A stretch of 64,000 nucleotides of DNA, taken from NCBI RefSeq assembly GCF_965227725.1, contig NZ_CBDDGH010000006.1:682001-746000 (forward strand). Reading direction: 5' to 3'. Below, piece by piece: positions 54,431-62,355 of the stretch. The stretch's first letter is position 1, and every line of letters begins with the position of its first letter. A program made the translations under genes and the position numbers. This DNA comes from Shimia sp965227725 (GTDB taxonomy: Bacteria > Pseudomonadota > Alphaproteobacteria > Rhodobacterales > Rhodobacteraceae). Below the pieces are notes generated by a model, which was not told the origin of the DNA, made no database searches, and was given only the letters and a program-made list of their open reading frames with translations.

Positions 54431-54707
54431 TTTTAGCTACCTTCACTGCCGTCACATTCATCCCGTCTTGAGCCGGCGTCATGCAGGCTTGGACCGTTTC
54501 GCCTTCAATCTGCACGATGCAATCATAACACGCCCCCATCAGGCAAAATGGCCCACGGTTTGCACCAGAAACCGGGGTGTTGCGAAAGGTGTGAATCCCC
54601 GCGCCCAAGAGGGCCGCGGCGATACTACTGCCTTGGGGCGCAGAGATTTCTCGCCCTTCAAAGGTAAAAGAAACCTGCTTGCGCGCGGGCTCCATAGCTT
54701 CAAACAT
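54420..54707 (-). CDS. Small [2Fe-2S] subunit of the amino-acid/opine dehydrogenase (HcnA-like)
   Basis: This 95-residue ferredoxin-like protein has cysteines at 55, 60, 63 and 75 (CX4CX2CX11C), the motif of the N-terminal 2Fe-2S domain in sarcosine-oxidase/HcnA subunits (GPFCLMGACYDC). I use the start at 54707, which overlaps the upstream stop by 8 bases; ATG 54695 is possible. The overlap with the neighbours on both sides shows that all three subunits are made together. Confidence 0.83.
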   Translation of the reverse strand: MFEAMEPARKQVSFTFEGREISAPQGSSIAAALLGAGIHTFRNTPVSGANRGPFCLMGACYDCIVQIEGETVQACMTPAQDGMNVTAVKVAKNVL

Positions 54708-55791
54708 CAAACCGGCTTTCGCTAAAAAAGGTGAGGTCAGGCGCGGTATTTCGCCCGTCAATCCACTCCGGCAACAAGCCCGCATGGGCTGCTGCCAGTG
54801 TGATACCGCTATGACAGGTCACAAAATGCGCGCCAGCATATTTGGCAGAGCGTTGATAAATTGGCAGACCATCCGGCGACATCACCCGAAGCGCTGCCCA
54901 GCTGCGCACCAGTTGCACATGCTCCAGCAAAGGGAACACGTCAACGGCGTAGCGCGCCAGCTCCTGCAGAGTAGAGAGATCTGTCGCCTCAGAATCCGTT
55001 TCGGCCTTCGAAGCCCCGATCTGTACCCCACCCTCATTCACCTGCCGGATCCTGCCAGACGGATACTTTAGAAAGAACGGCAGCTTTTCTGTGATGAGCA
55101 CCTGCCCCTGCTGGGCGCGAACAGGTGCCTTGAAACCCAGGTCTTCACCATGCTCTGCCGATCCAAGCCCCGCTGCAAGCACTAGAGCATCGCCGTCGAT
55201 CCGTGTCCCATCGGCAAGTAATGCGCTGTAGCTGTGATCCGCGCCCTCAATCGAGGTAACGGAGTGCCCCGTCTGTAACCTTCCGCCCAAACGTTTCACC
55301 GCCTCGGTCAAAGCGCGCAAAAGCAAAAGCGGGTTCACATGGCCATCCATGGGGGAGAAAATCCCCCCTGCGACTTTGAGGCCGATCTCCGGCACCAGTT
55401 TTTTGAGCTGCGCATGGTCCAACATTTCAAAGGGATAATCGCCACCAAGCTTTTCGCGCAGGCCGGACAAATCAGCAGCCTCTTGTTCCAACGCACCAAT
55501 TTCAGTGAAGTATTCGACGCCGCCGATCTGGCTGAAAGCGACGTCTATGTTGGTAGATTCCTTGAGCTCATCTGAAAATTGTTTCCACAAACCCGCAGAC
55601 TGGCGCGACCAGCTCGCATAAGGCGGCGCCTCCAAACCTTTCCCTTGGATCCAAACCAAACCAAAATTGCCGCGAGACGCCCGCGCATCGGTGTCGGAAC
55701 CGTCAATCACAATCACCTCACGCCCCTGCTTTAGCAGACCGTAAGCAATTGAAAGCCCAACCACTCCACCACCGATAACTAGAGTGGCCAT
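54700..55791 (-). CDS. DadA/DAO-family FAD oxidoreductase, catalytic subunit (OoxB/HcnC-like)
   Basis: This 363-residue flavoprotein has the dinucleotide motif VIGGGVVGLSIAYGL at the N-terminus and the D-amino-acid-oxidase fold (VLAAGLGS, MSPDGLPIYQR). It would dehydrogenate an amine at its alpha carbon. Given the arginine transaminase genes and the importer next door, octopine, nopaline or D-arginine are good candidates, D-hydroxyproline or glycine less so. Start 55791 follows GGGGGAG. Confidence 0.85.
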   Translation of the reverse strand: MATLVIGGGVVGLSIAYGLLKQGREVIVIDGSDTDARASRGNFGLVWIQGKGLEAPPYASWSRQSAGLWKQFSDELKESTNIDVAFSQIGGVEYFTEIGALEQEAADLSGLREKLGGDYPFEMLDHAQLKKLVPEIGLKVAGGIFSPMDGHVNPLLLLRALTEAVKRLGGRLQTGHSVTSIEGADHSYSALLADGTRIDGDALVLAAGLGSAEHGEDLGFKAPVRAQQGQVLITEKLPFFLKYPSGRIRQVNEGGVQIGASKAETDSEATDLSTLQELARYAVDVFPLLEHVQLVRSWAALRVMSPDGLPIYQRSAKYAGAHFVTCHSGITLAAAHAGLLPEWIDGRNTAPDLTFFSESRFDV

Positions 55792-56357
55792 AGCTCCCCC
55801 CTACCCGCCAAAAAATCGCCGGGCCCACAAATTCGCATGACCGCTATTTTCGACAAGAAGGTTCGAAAAATCAATACGATAGTGGTGTAGTTTGCGGGTT
55901 TTCGGTGCGGATGGAATATCCAGAGATCGAAAGCTCTAGGCCTTGCATTTCGGCAAAATGAGACACACGGTCTGGATGGGACAAGAAACTCCAGAACGCC
56001 AGTATATTCATAGAATTCCCACCAAACCAAGTTGTCTGACCATCGATGAGAATGGCAATTTCAATAAGGTGCCTTCTATTAGGCGGCGCAAGTCAACACC
56101 GCGAATTCTCGCAGCGGGCTGACGAACGAAACGTTTTACCAAGTCAGCAGAAGCATCGCCCAAACAATGGCGCCCCATTCTGAAACGAGGCCTTTCCACG
56201 TCGAGGCGTTCCAATGCAGACCCGCAGAAAATCCAAACTGAATACCCGATGACATTTCTCGAGAAGCGTGAGCCCCGAACCTGGCCGATAACAGAGTCTC
56301 AACATTACGGCGAATTAATCTACCAATTGGACGTCAAAAATCCGGCAACATGAGGCT
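55792..56357. other. 566-base gap, no gene supported
   Basis: Between the dehydrogenase start and the IS element lies a region with short frames on the minus strand (for example 56008-56214), none with a ribosome site or recognisable family. It holds the promoter of the dehydrogenase operon near 55800-55880. It may contain decayed gene remains. Confidence 0.45.
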
Positions 56358-56420
56358 TGGACCTGTCGCGGTTTGATGCCGCTCCTTTGCTAGCATTTAT
56401 TGCAGCAAAGGAGACGAGCT

Positions 56421-56663
56421 ATGGGATTGAAACGGACGGACGAATTCCGCGCTGATGCGGCGCGGATCGCGCTAACGAGCGGACTAACACGCAAACAGGT
56501 GGCCTCGGATTTGGGTGTTGGCCTTTCGACGCTGAATAAATGGGTGACATCACATCGTGACACCAAGGTTGTGTCAGACAAAGACCTCGACCTTGCCCGA
56601 GAGAATGAGCGACTTCGACGGGAGAACCGTATTCTCAAGGAGGAGGGGGACATCCCAAACTGA
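56421..56663 (+). pseudogene. IS3-family OrfA transposase subunit, truncated by an insertion
   Basis: The helix-turn-helix and leucine-zipper part of OrfA is intact for about 75 residues (LTRKQVASDLGVGLSTLNKWV, then a coiled coil ARENERLRRENRILK), starting at ATG 56421 after AAAGGAG. After GDIP an insertion of about 40 bases, which includes a CGAACGC-CAT-GCGTTCG palindrome, creates a stop. The normal end (KATAFFASQKP) reappears in another frame at about 56697. Confidence 0.8.
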
Positions 56664-56729
56664 GAACGCGAACGCCATGCGTTCGAGAGAGCGTTCGAAG
56701 GCCACAGCCTTCTTCGCGAGCCAAAAACC

Positions 56730-57210
56730 ATGAGGTTCCAGTTCATTGAAGAGCATGGCCACGAATTCTCGACCAACCGCCTTTGTCAGGTCTTGGGTGT
56801 CAGCAACCGTGGCCTGCGCGCCTAATCGGCTTGGTGGTCAGCAACAGGGTGAAGCGTGATCTGGCGATCCGAGCGTTGAAGATGGCCGTAGCTCTTCGGC
56901 AGCCACCAAAAGGCTGCATCCACCACACCACAGTGGCAGCCAATACTGCTCTCACGATTACCAGAAGCTGCTGCGCCAGCACGGCTTCCAGGTATCGATG
57001 AGTGGCAAAGGCAACTGTTATGACAACTCAGCTGTGGAAACCTTCTTCAAAACGATCAAGGCAGAGCTGATTTGGCGAAGGTCATAGCAGACGCGGCGGG
57101 ACGCTGAGTTAGCCATCTTCCAGTACATCTACGGCTTCTACAATCCGCGCCGAAGGCACTCAGCATTGGGCTGGAAAAGCCCGGTCGCCTTCGAACGGAA
57201 AGTAGCCTAA
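56730..57210 (+). pseudogene. IS3-family OrfB transposase remnant
   Basis: This is a relic of the DDE integrase. It starts at ATG 56730 with the normal N-terminus (about 30 residues), then jumps by deletion to the late catalytic core (VVSNRVKRDLAIRALKMAV), losing the helix-turn-helix and first Asp. A small indel destroys the second Asp motif near 56930. Later parts (SGKGNCYDNSAVETFFKTIKAELIW, with the Glu, and YNPRRRHSALGWKSP) are intact apart from an in-frame stop at about 57087. It cannot be active. Confidence 0.85.
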
Positions 57211-57248
57211 ACGTGCACTTGGGGCGGCACAAAAACGTGACATGTCCA

Positions 57249-57820
57249 AACTTCTAAGGCTTCAATCGAAAGGTCCAAAGCTCTGAAGGTCTCAGCGGCC
57301 AGCTGATTGTCCGTTTTTTTCTTTTGGGCTCAACCAAAGCCAAAATCCACAAACGATCACTGCCACACAGATCGTGATGGACCATAACAGCACTCTCCGA
57401 TCCATCCCACCTCACTTTCTTCAAAGCAGTTTAGCCCCCTAAGAGACAATTCCCACAAGTCAGAATACACTTATTCCGGTTTAGAGGTGCCGTAACTTTT
57501 CCTAAGAAGTGTTTCGGTATTTTCGCAAAACGCTGGCAGTGCGCCGTCACAGTGCTTCCACACTTGCCGAACCAAAAACGCAAGCAGCGCCCCTTTGGGC
57601 GCTAAGTGACTTCTATAAAATGCTAAATTTGGTTGCGGGAGCACGCAACCGCCGTTACCGAACTGAGATAAGGTGCTGTATTTAAAGGAAATATATTCAA
57701 GTGAATGTACCTTACTCACCAAGAGCAGGCTATCCTTCGAGAGCCAGCCACCGCAAAGTCGTGTAATGCAAAATCTCGATCAGCGGTCACACCCTAAGTC
57801 GAAACAATATGCAAAACGGT
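57249..57820. other. 572-base gap downstream of the IS element
   Basis: This stretch lies between the IS3 relic and tonB. It holds a possible small membrane-peptide gene (57292-57405), an 83-codon minus-strand frame (57471-57722) I do not recognise, and an AGCGCCC/GGGCGCT hairpin near 57587-57603. That hairpin may terminate the TonB operon. It could include further remains of an older insertion. Confidence 0.45.
57292..57405 (-). CDS. Possible 37-residue single-span membrane peptide
   Basis: A short frame starts at ATG 57405, with AAGTGAGGTGGG just upstream, and ends at TGA 57292. The product has one hydrophobic span (VLLWSITICVAVIVCGFWLWL, residues 5-25, shortened here) flanked by Arg and by a Lys/Glu-rich tail. 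It lies 415 bases downstream of tonB in the same direction. The evidence is composition and ribosome site only. Confidence 0.3.
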   Translation of the reverse strand: MDRRVLLWSITICVAVIVCGFWLWLSPKEKNGQSAGR

Positions 57821-58675
57821 CTACCGACTAAAATTCAGAGCGATCTTGAAACTAAATGTTTCGCCCTCCAATCCTTTGGGCGCCTTCGGTCCTCTTTTTG
57901 CTGACCTGACAGCCGCAACGGCGGCCTTGTCGAGCGCCGAAACTCCAGATGATCGCAAGATCTGCGTATTGGCAAAGCGACCATCGCGAGCAACCAATAT
58001 GCGCACCACAACTCTCCCATTTCCATGATCACCTCTCGGGTACCTTTGGAAACGCGCTATTTTGTTGCGGATCTTGGCGCCCCAAACGGCTTTAAGCTTG
58101 GCCTTCTTGCCTTGTTCTGCCGTGCTAACCGTCGCTGTTGCAGTATTGCCCGCGTTGCTTCCACCGCTGCTACCAGCCGCGCGCTGTTCTTGTCGCCCGG
58201 ACGAATTTACATCAGCCTTAAGCGCTTTCTCTTCCTTTGGTTGCAGCTCTACTTCATCGATTTCAGGACGCTCCTGTTGTTCTGCATCCGGATCTGGCTT
58301 TTTCTCATCAACAGGTGACGGTGGCAGCTGAGTCGCTAAGGGATCAATTTGAAATTGGTCTGGACTAGCGTCTTGCAAAGTAGGCAAACGCACTTCTGCA
58401 CGGGGTGCAGAATCCTCCAATGTGGGAACAACAGGCGAGTTCAACATCGGCGTTTCGGCTTCCATGACATCATGTACATCAATGGACGTCTCTGGGGCCT
58501 GCTCCCAGCTCTTAACCATTTCCACGACGGTTGGGGCAGCACCCAGCAGAGAAACCATCTCCTCTCCACCCGAACCAGCCGCTTCCGAACCTGTTTTTGG
58601 CACAGTTGCAAAGACAGCGACATGCACTCCAACCGCCAAAGATGCAGCGACACAAAACTCTAGGGTCCGCCTCAT
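57821..58675 (-). CDS. tonB: TonB-family energy-transducing protein
   Basis: This 284-residue envelope protein has an N-terminal membrane anchor (about 5-25), a Pro/Glu/Lys-rich periplasm-spanning region (about 90-170) and a C-terminal TonB domain. That domain includes the motif FQRYPRGDHGNGRVVVRILVARDG and ends in FKIALNFSR. It carries proton-motive energy from ExbB/ExbD to outer-membrane siderophore receptors. It overlaps the upstream exbD stop as ATGA (58672-58675). It is last in the iron-uptake operon. Confidence 0.9.
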   Translation of the reverse strand: MRRTLEFCVAASLAVGVHVAVFATVPKTGSEAAGSGGEEMVSLLGAAPTVVEMVKSWEQAPETSIDVHDVMEAETPMLNSPVVPTLEDSAPRAEVRLPTLQDASPDQFQIDPLATQLPPSPVDEKKPDPDAEQQERPEIDEVELQPKEEKALKADVNSSGRQEQRAAGSSGGSNAGNTATATVSTAEQGKKAKLKAVWGAKIRNKIARFQRYPRGDHGNGRVVVRILVARDGRFANTQILRSSGVSALDKAAVAAVRSAKRGPKAPKGLEGETFSFKIALNFSR

Positions 58676-59055
58676 TGTGGCACCACAATCAACTCAACCT
58701 TGGACATGCCTGCAGCTGCAAGATCTGAAAGCGTTTTTGCCGCGATGTTGGAGGGAACATTTTGGTCCGCACGCACGCGAATAACCGAAGCCTTAGCGCT
58801 TTGCGCCAGCAGCTTGATTAACGCAGCTTCGCCTTCCTGACCGTCGAAAGACAAAATACCTTTTTCGCTTAGGAATACGACTGCCTCTGCCACAGGTTTC
58901 GCATCTACCTTTGCATTTGGTGGCGTAATTTTGAATGGGGTTGGCTCCGCCAAACGTGAGGTCATCAGGAAGAAAATAAGCAGAAGAAACACCACATTAA
59001 TCATGGGAACAATGCTTTCTCCACGTACCCTGCGTTTTGGCTTTTCAATTTGCAT
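58672..59055 (-). CDS. ExbD/TolR-family protein (second copy)
   Basis: This protein of 127 residues has one membrane segment (SIVPMINVVFLLLIFFLMTS; here the usual D of the proton site is N in PMINVVF) and a periplasmic domain. The paralogue just upstream keeps the Asp (PMIDVVF). Loss of the proton-binding Asp would make this copy non-conducting by itself, so the two may form mixed dimers. The start at 59055 (ATG) is preferred over TTG 59076, which overlaps the upstream gene. Confidence 0.85.
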   Translation of the reverse strand: MQIEKPKRRVRGESIVPMINVVFLLLIFFLMTSRLAEPTPFKITPPNAKVDAKPVAEAVVFLSEKGILSFDGQEGEAALIKLLAQSAKASVIRVRADQNVPSNIAAKTLSDLAAAGMSKVELIVVPQ

Positions 59056-59059
59056 TGCT

Positions 59060-59431
59060 CTATTCAACCAAAACAACCGAGGTATAGCCCGCAGATCGCA
59101 GCGTTTGAGTGACGTCTACAATGCGTTGCAAAGGTGTTTCAGCACCACCCCGTAAAATAAGTGTATCATTCATCGTCTCGGTCAGCGGTGCGACGGAAGC
59201 GACAATATCTGCCACAACAATTCCATTCAACTTGACGTCATTTGAACCAACTTCAATCAAACGTGGTGGACCGGAATAAACGCCGCCTCCCGCAGCAAGC
59301 GGCAAACTCAACATGGCGTCGGTGCCAAAACGAGAGGCCAGCATGAAGAATACCAGCAAAAGAAACACCACATCTATCATAGGCGTTAAGCTGGGTTTTC
59401 TACGGGGACGAACACTTGGCTCTAAAAACAT
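59060..59431 (-). CDS. exbD: ExbD-family proton-channel subunit (first copy)
   Basis: This 123-residue protein has a single membrane helix with the essential aspartate (LTPMIDVVFLLLVFF) and a periplasmic domain. With ExbB it forms the proton-driven motor for TonB. The start at 59431 lies just after the ExbB stop, which overrides the longer frame to 59470. It is followed by a second ExbD copy with an altered site. Confidence 0.9.
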   Translation of the reverse strand: MFLEPSVRPRRKPSLTPMIDVVFLLLVFFMLASRFGTDAMLSLPLAAGGGVYSGPPRLIEVGSNDVKLNGIVVADIVASVAPLTETMNDTLILRGGAETPLQRIVDVTQTLRSAGYTSVVLVE

Positions 59432-59432
59432 C

Positions 59433-60515
59433 TTATTCAGCCGCCACTTTGAGATCAGGCTCCGTGCCAAAGGCTACAAACAGACGTGTGACCGCATCCT
59501 CAATATCACGGTGGATACGATCAATGACACTCTCAAACCAAGTCAGAGCCGCGGAAGCTGGAATAGCGACTGCCATACCGGCAGCAGTAGTCAAAAGCGC
59601 TTCCCAAATGCCACCTGCAAGCTGTGATGGATCCGCATTGGAACCGGCACTTTGCAGGGCTTGAAAGGCCGCAATCATGCCGAGTACCGTGCCCAGCAAG
59701 CCCAATAGCGGCGCGATAGTTGCTATAAGTTCAAGAGCTGAGAGCCCCGCACGCGCTTCAGCCAATTGATTTTTGGCGACACGCGCCGCATCCTCTCTGG
59801 CACGATCTTCATCAAATCGCCCCATAGCATTGAGAGTAGCAGTAATTACTTTGGAACGCACGCCGCGCCGGGGGCGCACTATGTCAAGAGACAGCTGAGC
59901 ATTTCCATTCTCGAAAGCTCGAATTGCCTGATCTGCTTTGCCTCGCGACCATGCTCCCATCAAGGCCAGCTGCCAGATCTTCCAAAGGATCAAAGCCAAT
60001 GTCACGACAGAAAGCGAAGCAATTGCCCAAATGCTTGGGCCACCATCGCGCAAGAACCGATAGGCGCCTGAAATCGCGGATTGCGCAACCTCGGTCAGCT
60101 CCTGCTGGCGAGTCATTGGCACAATGTCTTCATCCGTTATTGCGGTAAAAGACGCATCATCCATGATCGCTTCGTTCGCCAAAGCGTTTTGTTCTTCATC
60201 GGCTCCAATCTGCCTCTGTACAGGTGTGTTCCGATCTGCCGCTTCCGAAGCGCCTGCTGAATCCAAATCTGAATTTACGCGCGTTCCAGACCGCACATTT
60301 GCACCATTTGATTGCGGAACATCTGGCCCGTCATCCGTAACTTCAGATGTGGGTGATATCGAATTTAGGCTTGGCGCATTCGTCTCCACCTGAGGCGCGC
60401 TCAATACGGGCACGGATGCCGTCTCAGAGGCAACTTCGGACCCCAATGGGGAAGTTTGAGACAACGCTGAGAAAGGCAACACGAGAGCGGAAAGGAGTAT
60501 AAGAACTCTAGTCAT
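59433..60515 (-). CDS. exbB: ExbB/MotA-TolQ-family proton-channel protein with long periplasmic N-terminus
   Basis: This 360-residue protein has a signal-like N-terminal segment, an acidic Ser/Asn/Asp-rich periplasmic stretch of about 120 residues, and three membrane helices. The last two are the ExbB/TolQ core (APLLGLLGTVLGMIAAF, AGMAVAIPASAAL). Classical ExbB is about 240 residues, so the long N-terminus is an added region found in some alphaproteobacterial ExbB proteins. The start at 60515 overlaps the siderophore-reductase stop (TGATG), which fixes it. Confidence 0.87.
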   Translation of the reverse strand: MTRVLILLSALVLPFSALSQTSPLGSEVASETASVPVLSAPQVETNAPSLNSISPTSEVTDDGPDVPQSNGANVRSGTRVNSDLDSAGASEAADRNTPVQRQIGADEEQNALANEAIMDDASFTAITDEDIVPMTRQQELTEVAQSAISGAYRFLRDGGPSIWAIASLSVVTLALILWKIWQLALMGAWSRGKADQAIRAFENGNAQLSLDIVRPRRGVRSKVITATLNAMGRFDEDRAREDAARVAKNQLAEARAGLSALELIATIAPLLGLLGTVLGMIAAFQALQSAGSNADPSQLAGGIWEALLTTAAGMAVAIPASAALTWFESVIDRIHRDIEDAVTRLFVAFGTEPDLKVAAE

Positions 60516-61561
60516 CAACGGCTCCAGTACGTCGCGATATAGTGCTGTTTGGTGTCGATGTTTGCACCGCTGCAAAAGGCGCGCACTTTGGCGACATCCT
60601 CTTTTTCTGACGCAAACCACAGCATATGGTCCGCATGATCTTTTCGGTCCGTAATGGCTTGAGCAGCGAGCCCTTCACAAGCATTCCGTTTTACCCATTC
60701 GGGTTTCAATCGAGGATGTTCCGGGAAAATATAACCACAGGCTTCTCCTCCATCAGCCATCACAACAATCTTGCCAGTACTGTCTCGTGGTAACCCCTCC
60801 AAAAGGCGGGCGACCGCCGGAAATGCCGTTTCATCTGCATAGACCGCAATTCTATTTGTTTTTGGGATACCCCCTCCACCCGGCCCGGTGAGGCCAATCT
60901 TGGAACCTTTGACCGCGGCTTTTGCCCATTCCGTAGTCCGCCCGCCAGCATGCAAAAAAACGTCAAATTCAAGTTCTTTGGCTGCAATATCTGCCCGCCG
61001 TACGGTGTAAACCGGTCGGTGCAGCGCCTTGTCCCCTTTCGGCCAAACGGTCACACCCTTTTCATTTACCGTTGGCCAATCCGGTGAGTTATCGCCTACC
61101 GCTGGCAAAATTATCCTAAAATGAATAGCGGAATCGACGAAATTTCTAACATCCTCAACGTGCAGCACGACACGCATGAAATCACCACCGATTGCACGCA
61201 CTGATTTTACTGTTGCAAATTGGAAGTTAGGGGGATGCCCCTGATGCAAACTAGCATCTGACCAAACAAGCGTTTCAACAAGTTCTGGTGCGAAATGCGA
61301 GATGCTTTCTACGAGGCTCTCTTTCAAAATAAATAACGTATCTGCACGTTTTGACATGGCAACGGCTTTTACACCGCCTTTGATATCCTGGAATGAGAGA
61401 TCCCCGTATTCTGTCGACATCCGGACCATTTTCTCGGTGTTAGTCGACAGAGTTAGATCATGTTCCTCGGCCTCGTGCATGAGCAGCGCGCGAACTGCAG
61501 CGAACGCCAAGCCCGACAGACTTGTCTCGGCCACATGTGGAAAGAGTGTTTGCTCAGTCAT
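60515..61561 (-). CDS. Siderophore-interacting FAD protein (SIP) with N-terminal DUF2218
   Basis: This 348-residue cytoplasmic protein has a DUF2218 domain at about 10-100 (YGDLSFQDIKGGVKAVA) fused to a ViuB/SIP-type ferredoxin-reductase fold (HRPVYTVRRAD for FAD, GLTGPGGGGIP and ADETAFPAV for the nucleotide region, ATYWSR at the end). It would reduce and release iron from the imported siderophore with NAD(P)H. The start at 61561 (MTEQTLFP) is chosen; the frame extends to 61627. It lies between the ABC ATPase and exbB genes. Confidence 0.87.
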   Translation of the reverse strand: MTEQTLFPHVAETSLSGLAFAAVRALLMHEAEEHDLTLSTNTEKMVRMSTEYGDLSFQDIKGGVKAVAMSKRADTLFILKESLVESISHFAPELVETLVWSDASLHQGHPPNFQFATVKSVRAIGGDFMRVVLHVEDVRNFVDSAIHFRIILPAVGDNSPDWPTVNEKGVTVWPKGDKALHRPVYTVRRADIAAKELEFDVFLHAGGRTTEWAKAAVKGSKIGLTGPGGGGIPKTNRIAVYADETAFPAVARLLEGLPRDSTGKIVVMADGGEACGYIFPEHPRLKPEWVKRNACEGLAAQAITDRKDHADHMLWFASEKEDVAKVRAFCSGANIDTKQHYIATYWSR

Positions 61562-61572
61562 AAGGTGCGCCC

Positions 61573-62355
61573 CTATTTTGGAATGACATGGGGATGACCA
61601 TGCAGCGGATCTGCGATCACGGTACAAGGCAATGAAAAAATCTCGCCCATCATCGCTTCTGTGATGACGTCTTCCGGACCACCCTCAATTTGCACACGAC
61701 CGTCTTTCAAAGCGACGATGTGATCTGCAAAACGCGCGGCCAGATTGATATCATGCAGCACCATTGCAACCGTGCGCCCGGTCTCTTTGTTCAGCGTCTG
61801 CACAAGGGTCAGCAGCTCAATCTGATGAGGCAGATCAAGGTAGGTGGTTGGCTCATCCAACAGCAAAATGTCTGTGTCTTGGGCCAGCGCCATCGCAATC
61901 CAGGCGCGTTGCCGTTGGCCGCCAGAGAGCGTGTCGAGGCTGCGTTGCGCATGATGCGCCATGCCCGTCAGCTCCAAAGCGCGCGCCACGGCAGCGCGAT
62001 CTGCTTGGGACCATTGCTGCAGCGCCGATTGATGCGGTGTCCGCCCCCGGCGTACCAGATCATGAACAGAGATATCCTCCGGCGCCACAGGGGACTGGGG
62101 CAAAACCGCAAGCGATTGCGCCACGGATTTGGACCTCTGCTTGGCAATCGCTTTTCCATCCAGCACGATCTGACCGCTATCCACCTTCTGTAGCCGCGAC
62201 AGGGATCGCAGCGAGGTGGATTTCCCGCAGGCGTTGGGCCCGACAATGACCGTCACTTTACCATCAGGCACATCCAGAGAAAGCGCGTTTAAGACGGGCT
62301 TGTTGCCAAAGGCAACAGAGACGGTTTCAGCCCGTAATCTGGCAGATTGGCTCAT
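61573..62355 (-). CDS. Iron-siderophore ABC transporter ATP-binding protein (FecE/FepC-like)
   Basis: This 260-residue ATPase has Walker A GPNACGKST (39-47, with Ala where most have Gly), signature LSGGQRQRAWIAMALAQ and Walker B LLLDEPTTYLDLPH, the latter characteristic of the FepC/FhuC group. The start at 62355 overlaps the permease stop (TGATG). It energises the two FecCD-type permeases encoded upstream. The binding-protein gene must lie outside the window. Confidence 0.92.
   Translation of the reverse strand: MSQSARLRAETVSVAFGNKPVLNALSLDVPDGKVTVIVGPNACGKSTSLRSLSRLQKVDSGQIVLDGKAIAKQRSKSVAQSLAVLPQSPVAPEDISVHDLVRRGRTPHQSALQQWSQADRAAVARALELTGMAHHAQRSLDTLSGGQRQRAWIAMALAQDTDILLLDEPTTYLDLPHQIELLTLVQTLNKETGRTVAMVLHDINLAARFADHIVALKDGRVQIEGGPEDVITEAMMGEIFSLPCTVIADPLHGHPHVIPK

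Larger units (their letters stand above)
56358..57248 (+). mobile_element. Degenerate IS3-family insertion sequence
   Basis: The 891-bp element has imperfect terminal inverted repeats. Its left end from about 56357 (TTGGACCTGTCGCGG) matches the reverse complement of the right end to about 57249 in about 23 of 29 positions. The termini follow the TG...CA rule. It carries an orfA and a broken orfB in IS3 order; intact relatives are about 1.2-1.3 kb, so an internal stretch is missing. No clear 3-bp target duplication is visible. Confidence 0.85.

Noticed and set aside
53054..55791. Hydrogen cyanide synthase (hcnABC)
   Set aside because: The subunit plan is the same, but hcnABC order is small subunit first and the context is arginine breakdown. 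Related dehydrogenases for opines and D-amino acids are far more likely.
57471..57722. 83-codon minus-strand frame between the IS relic and tonB
   Set aside because: It has no convincing ribosome site and no family I can name. It may be a remnant of an insertion, so it is only mentioned in the gap description.
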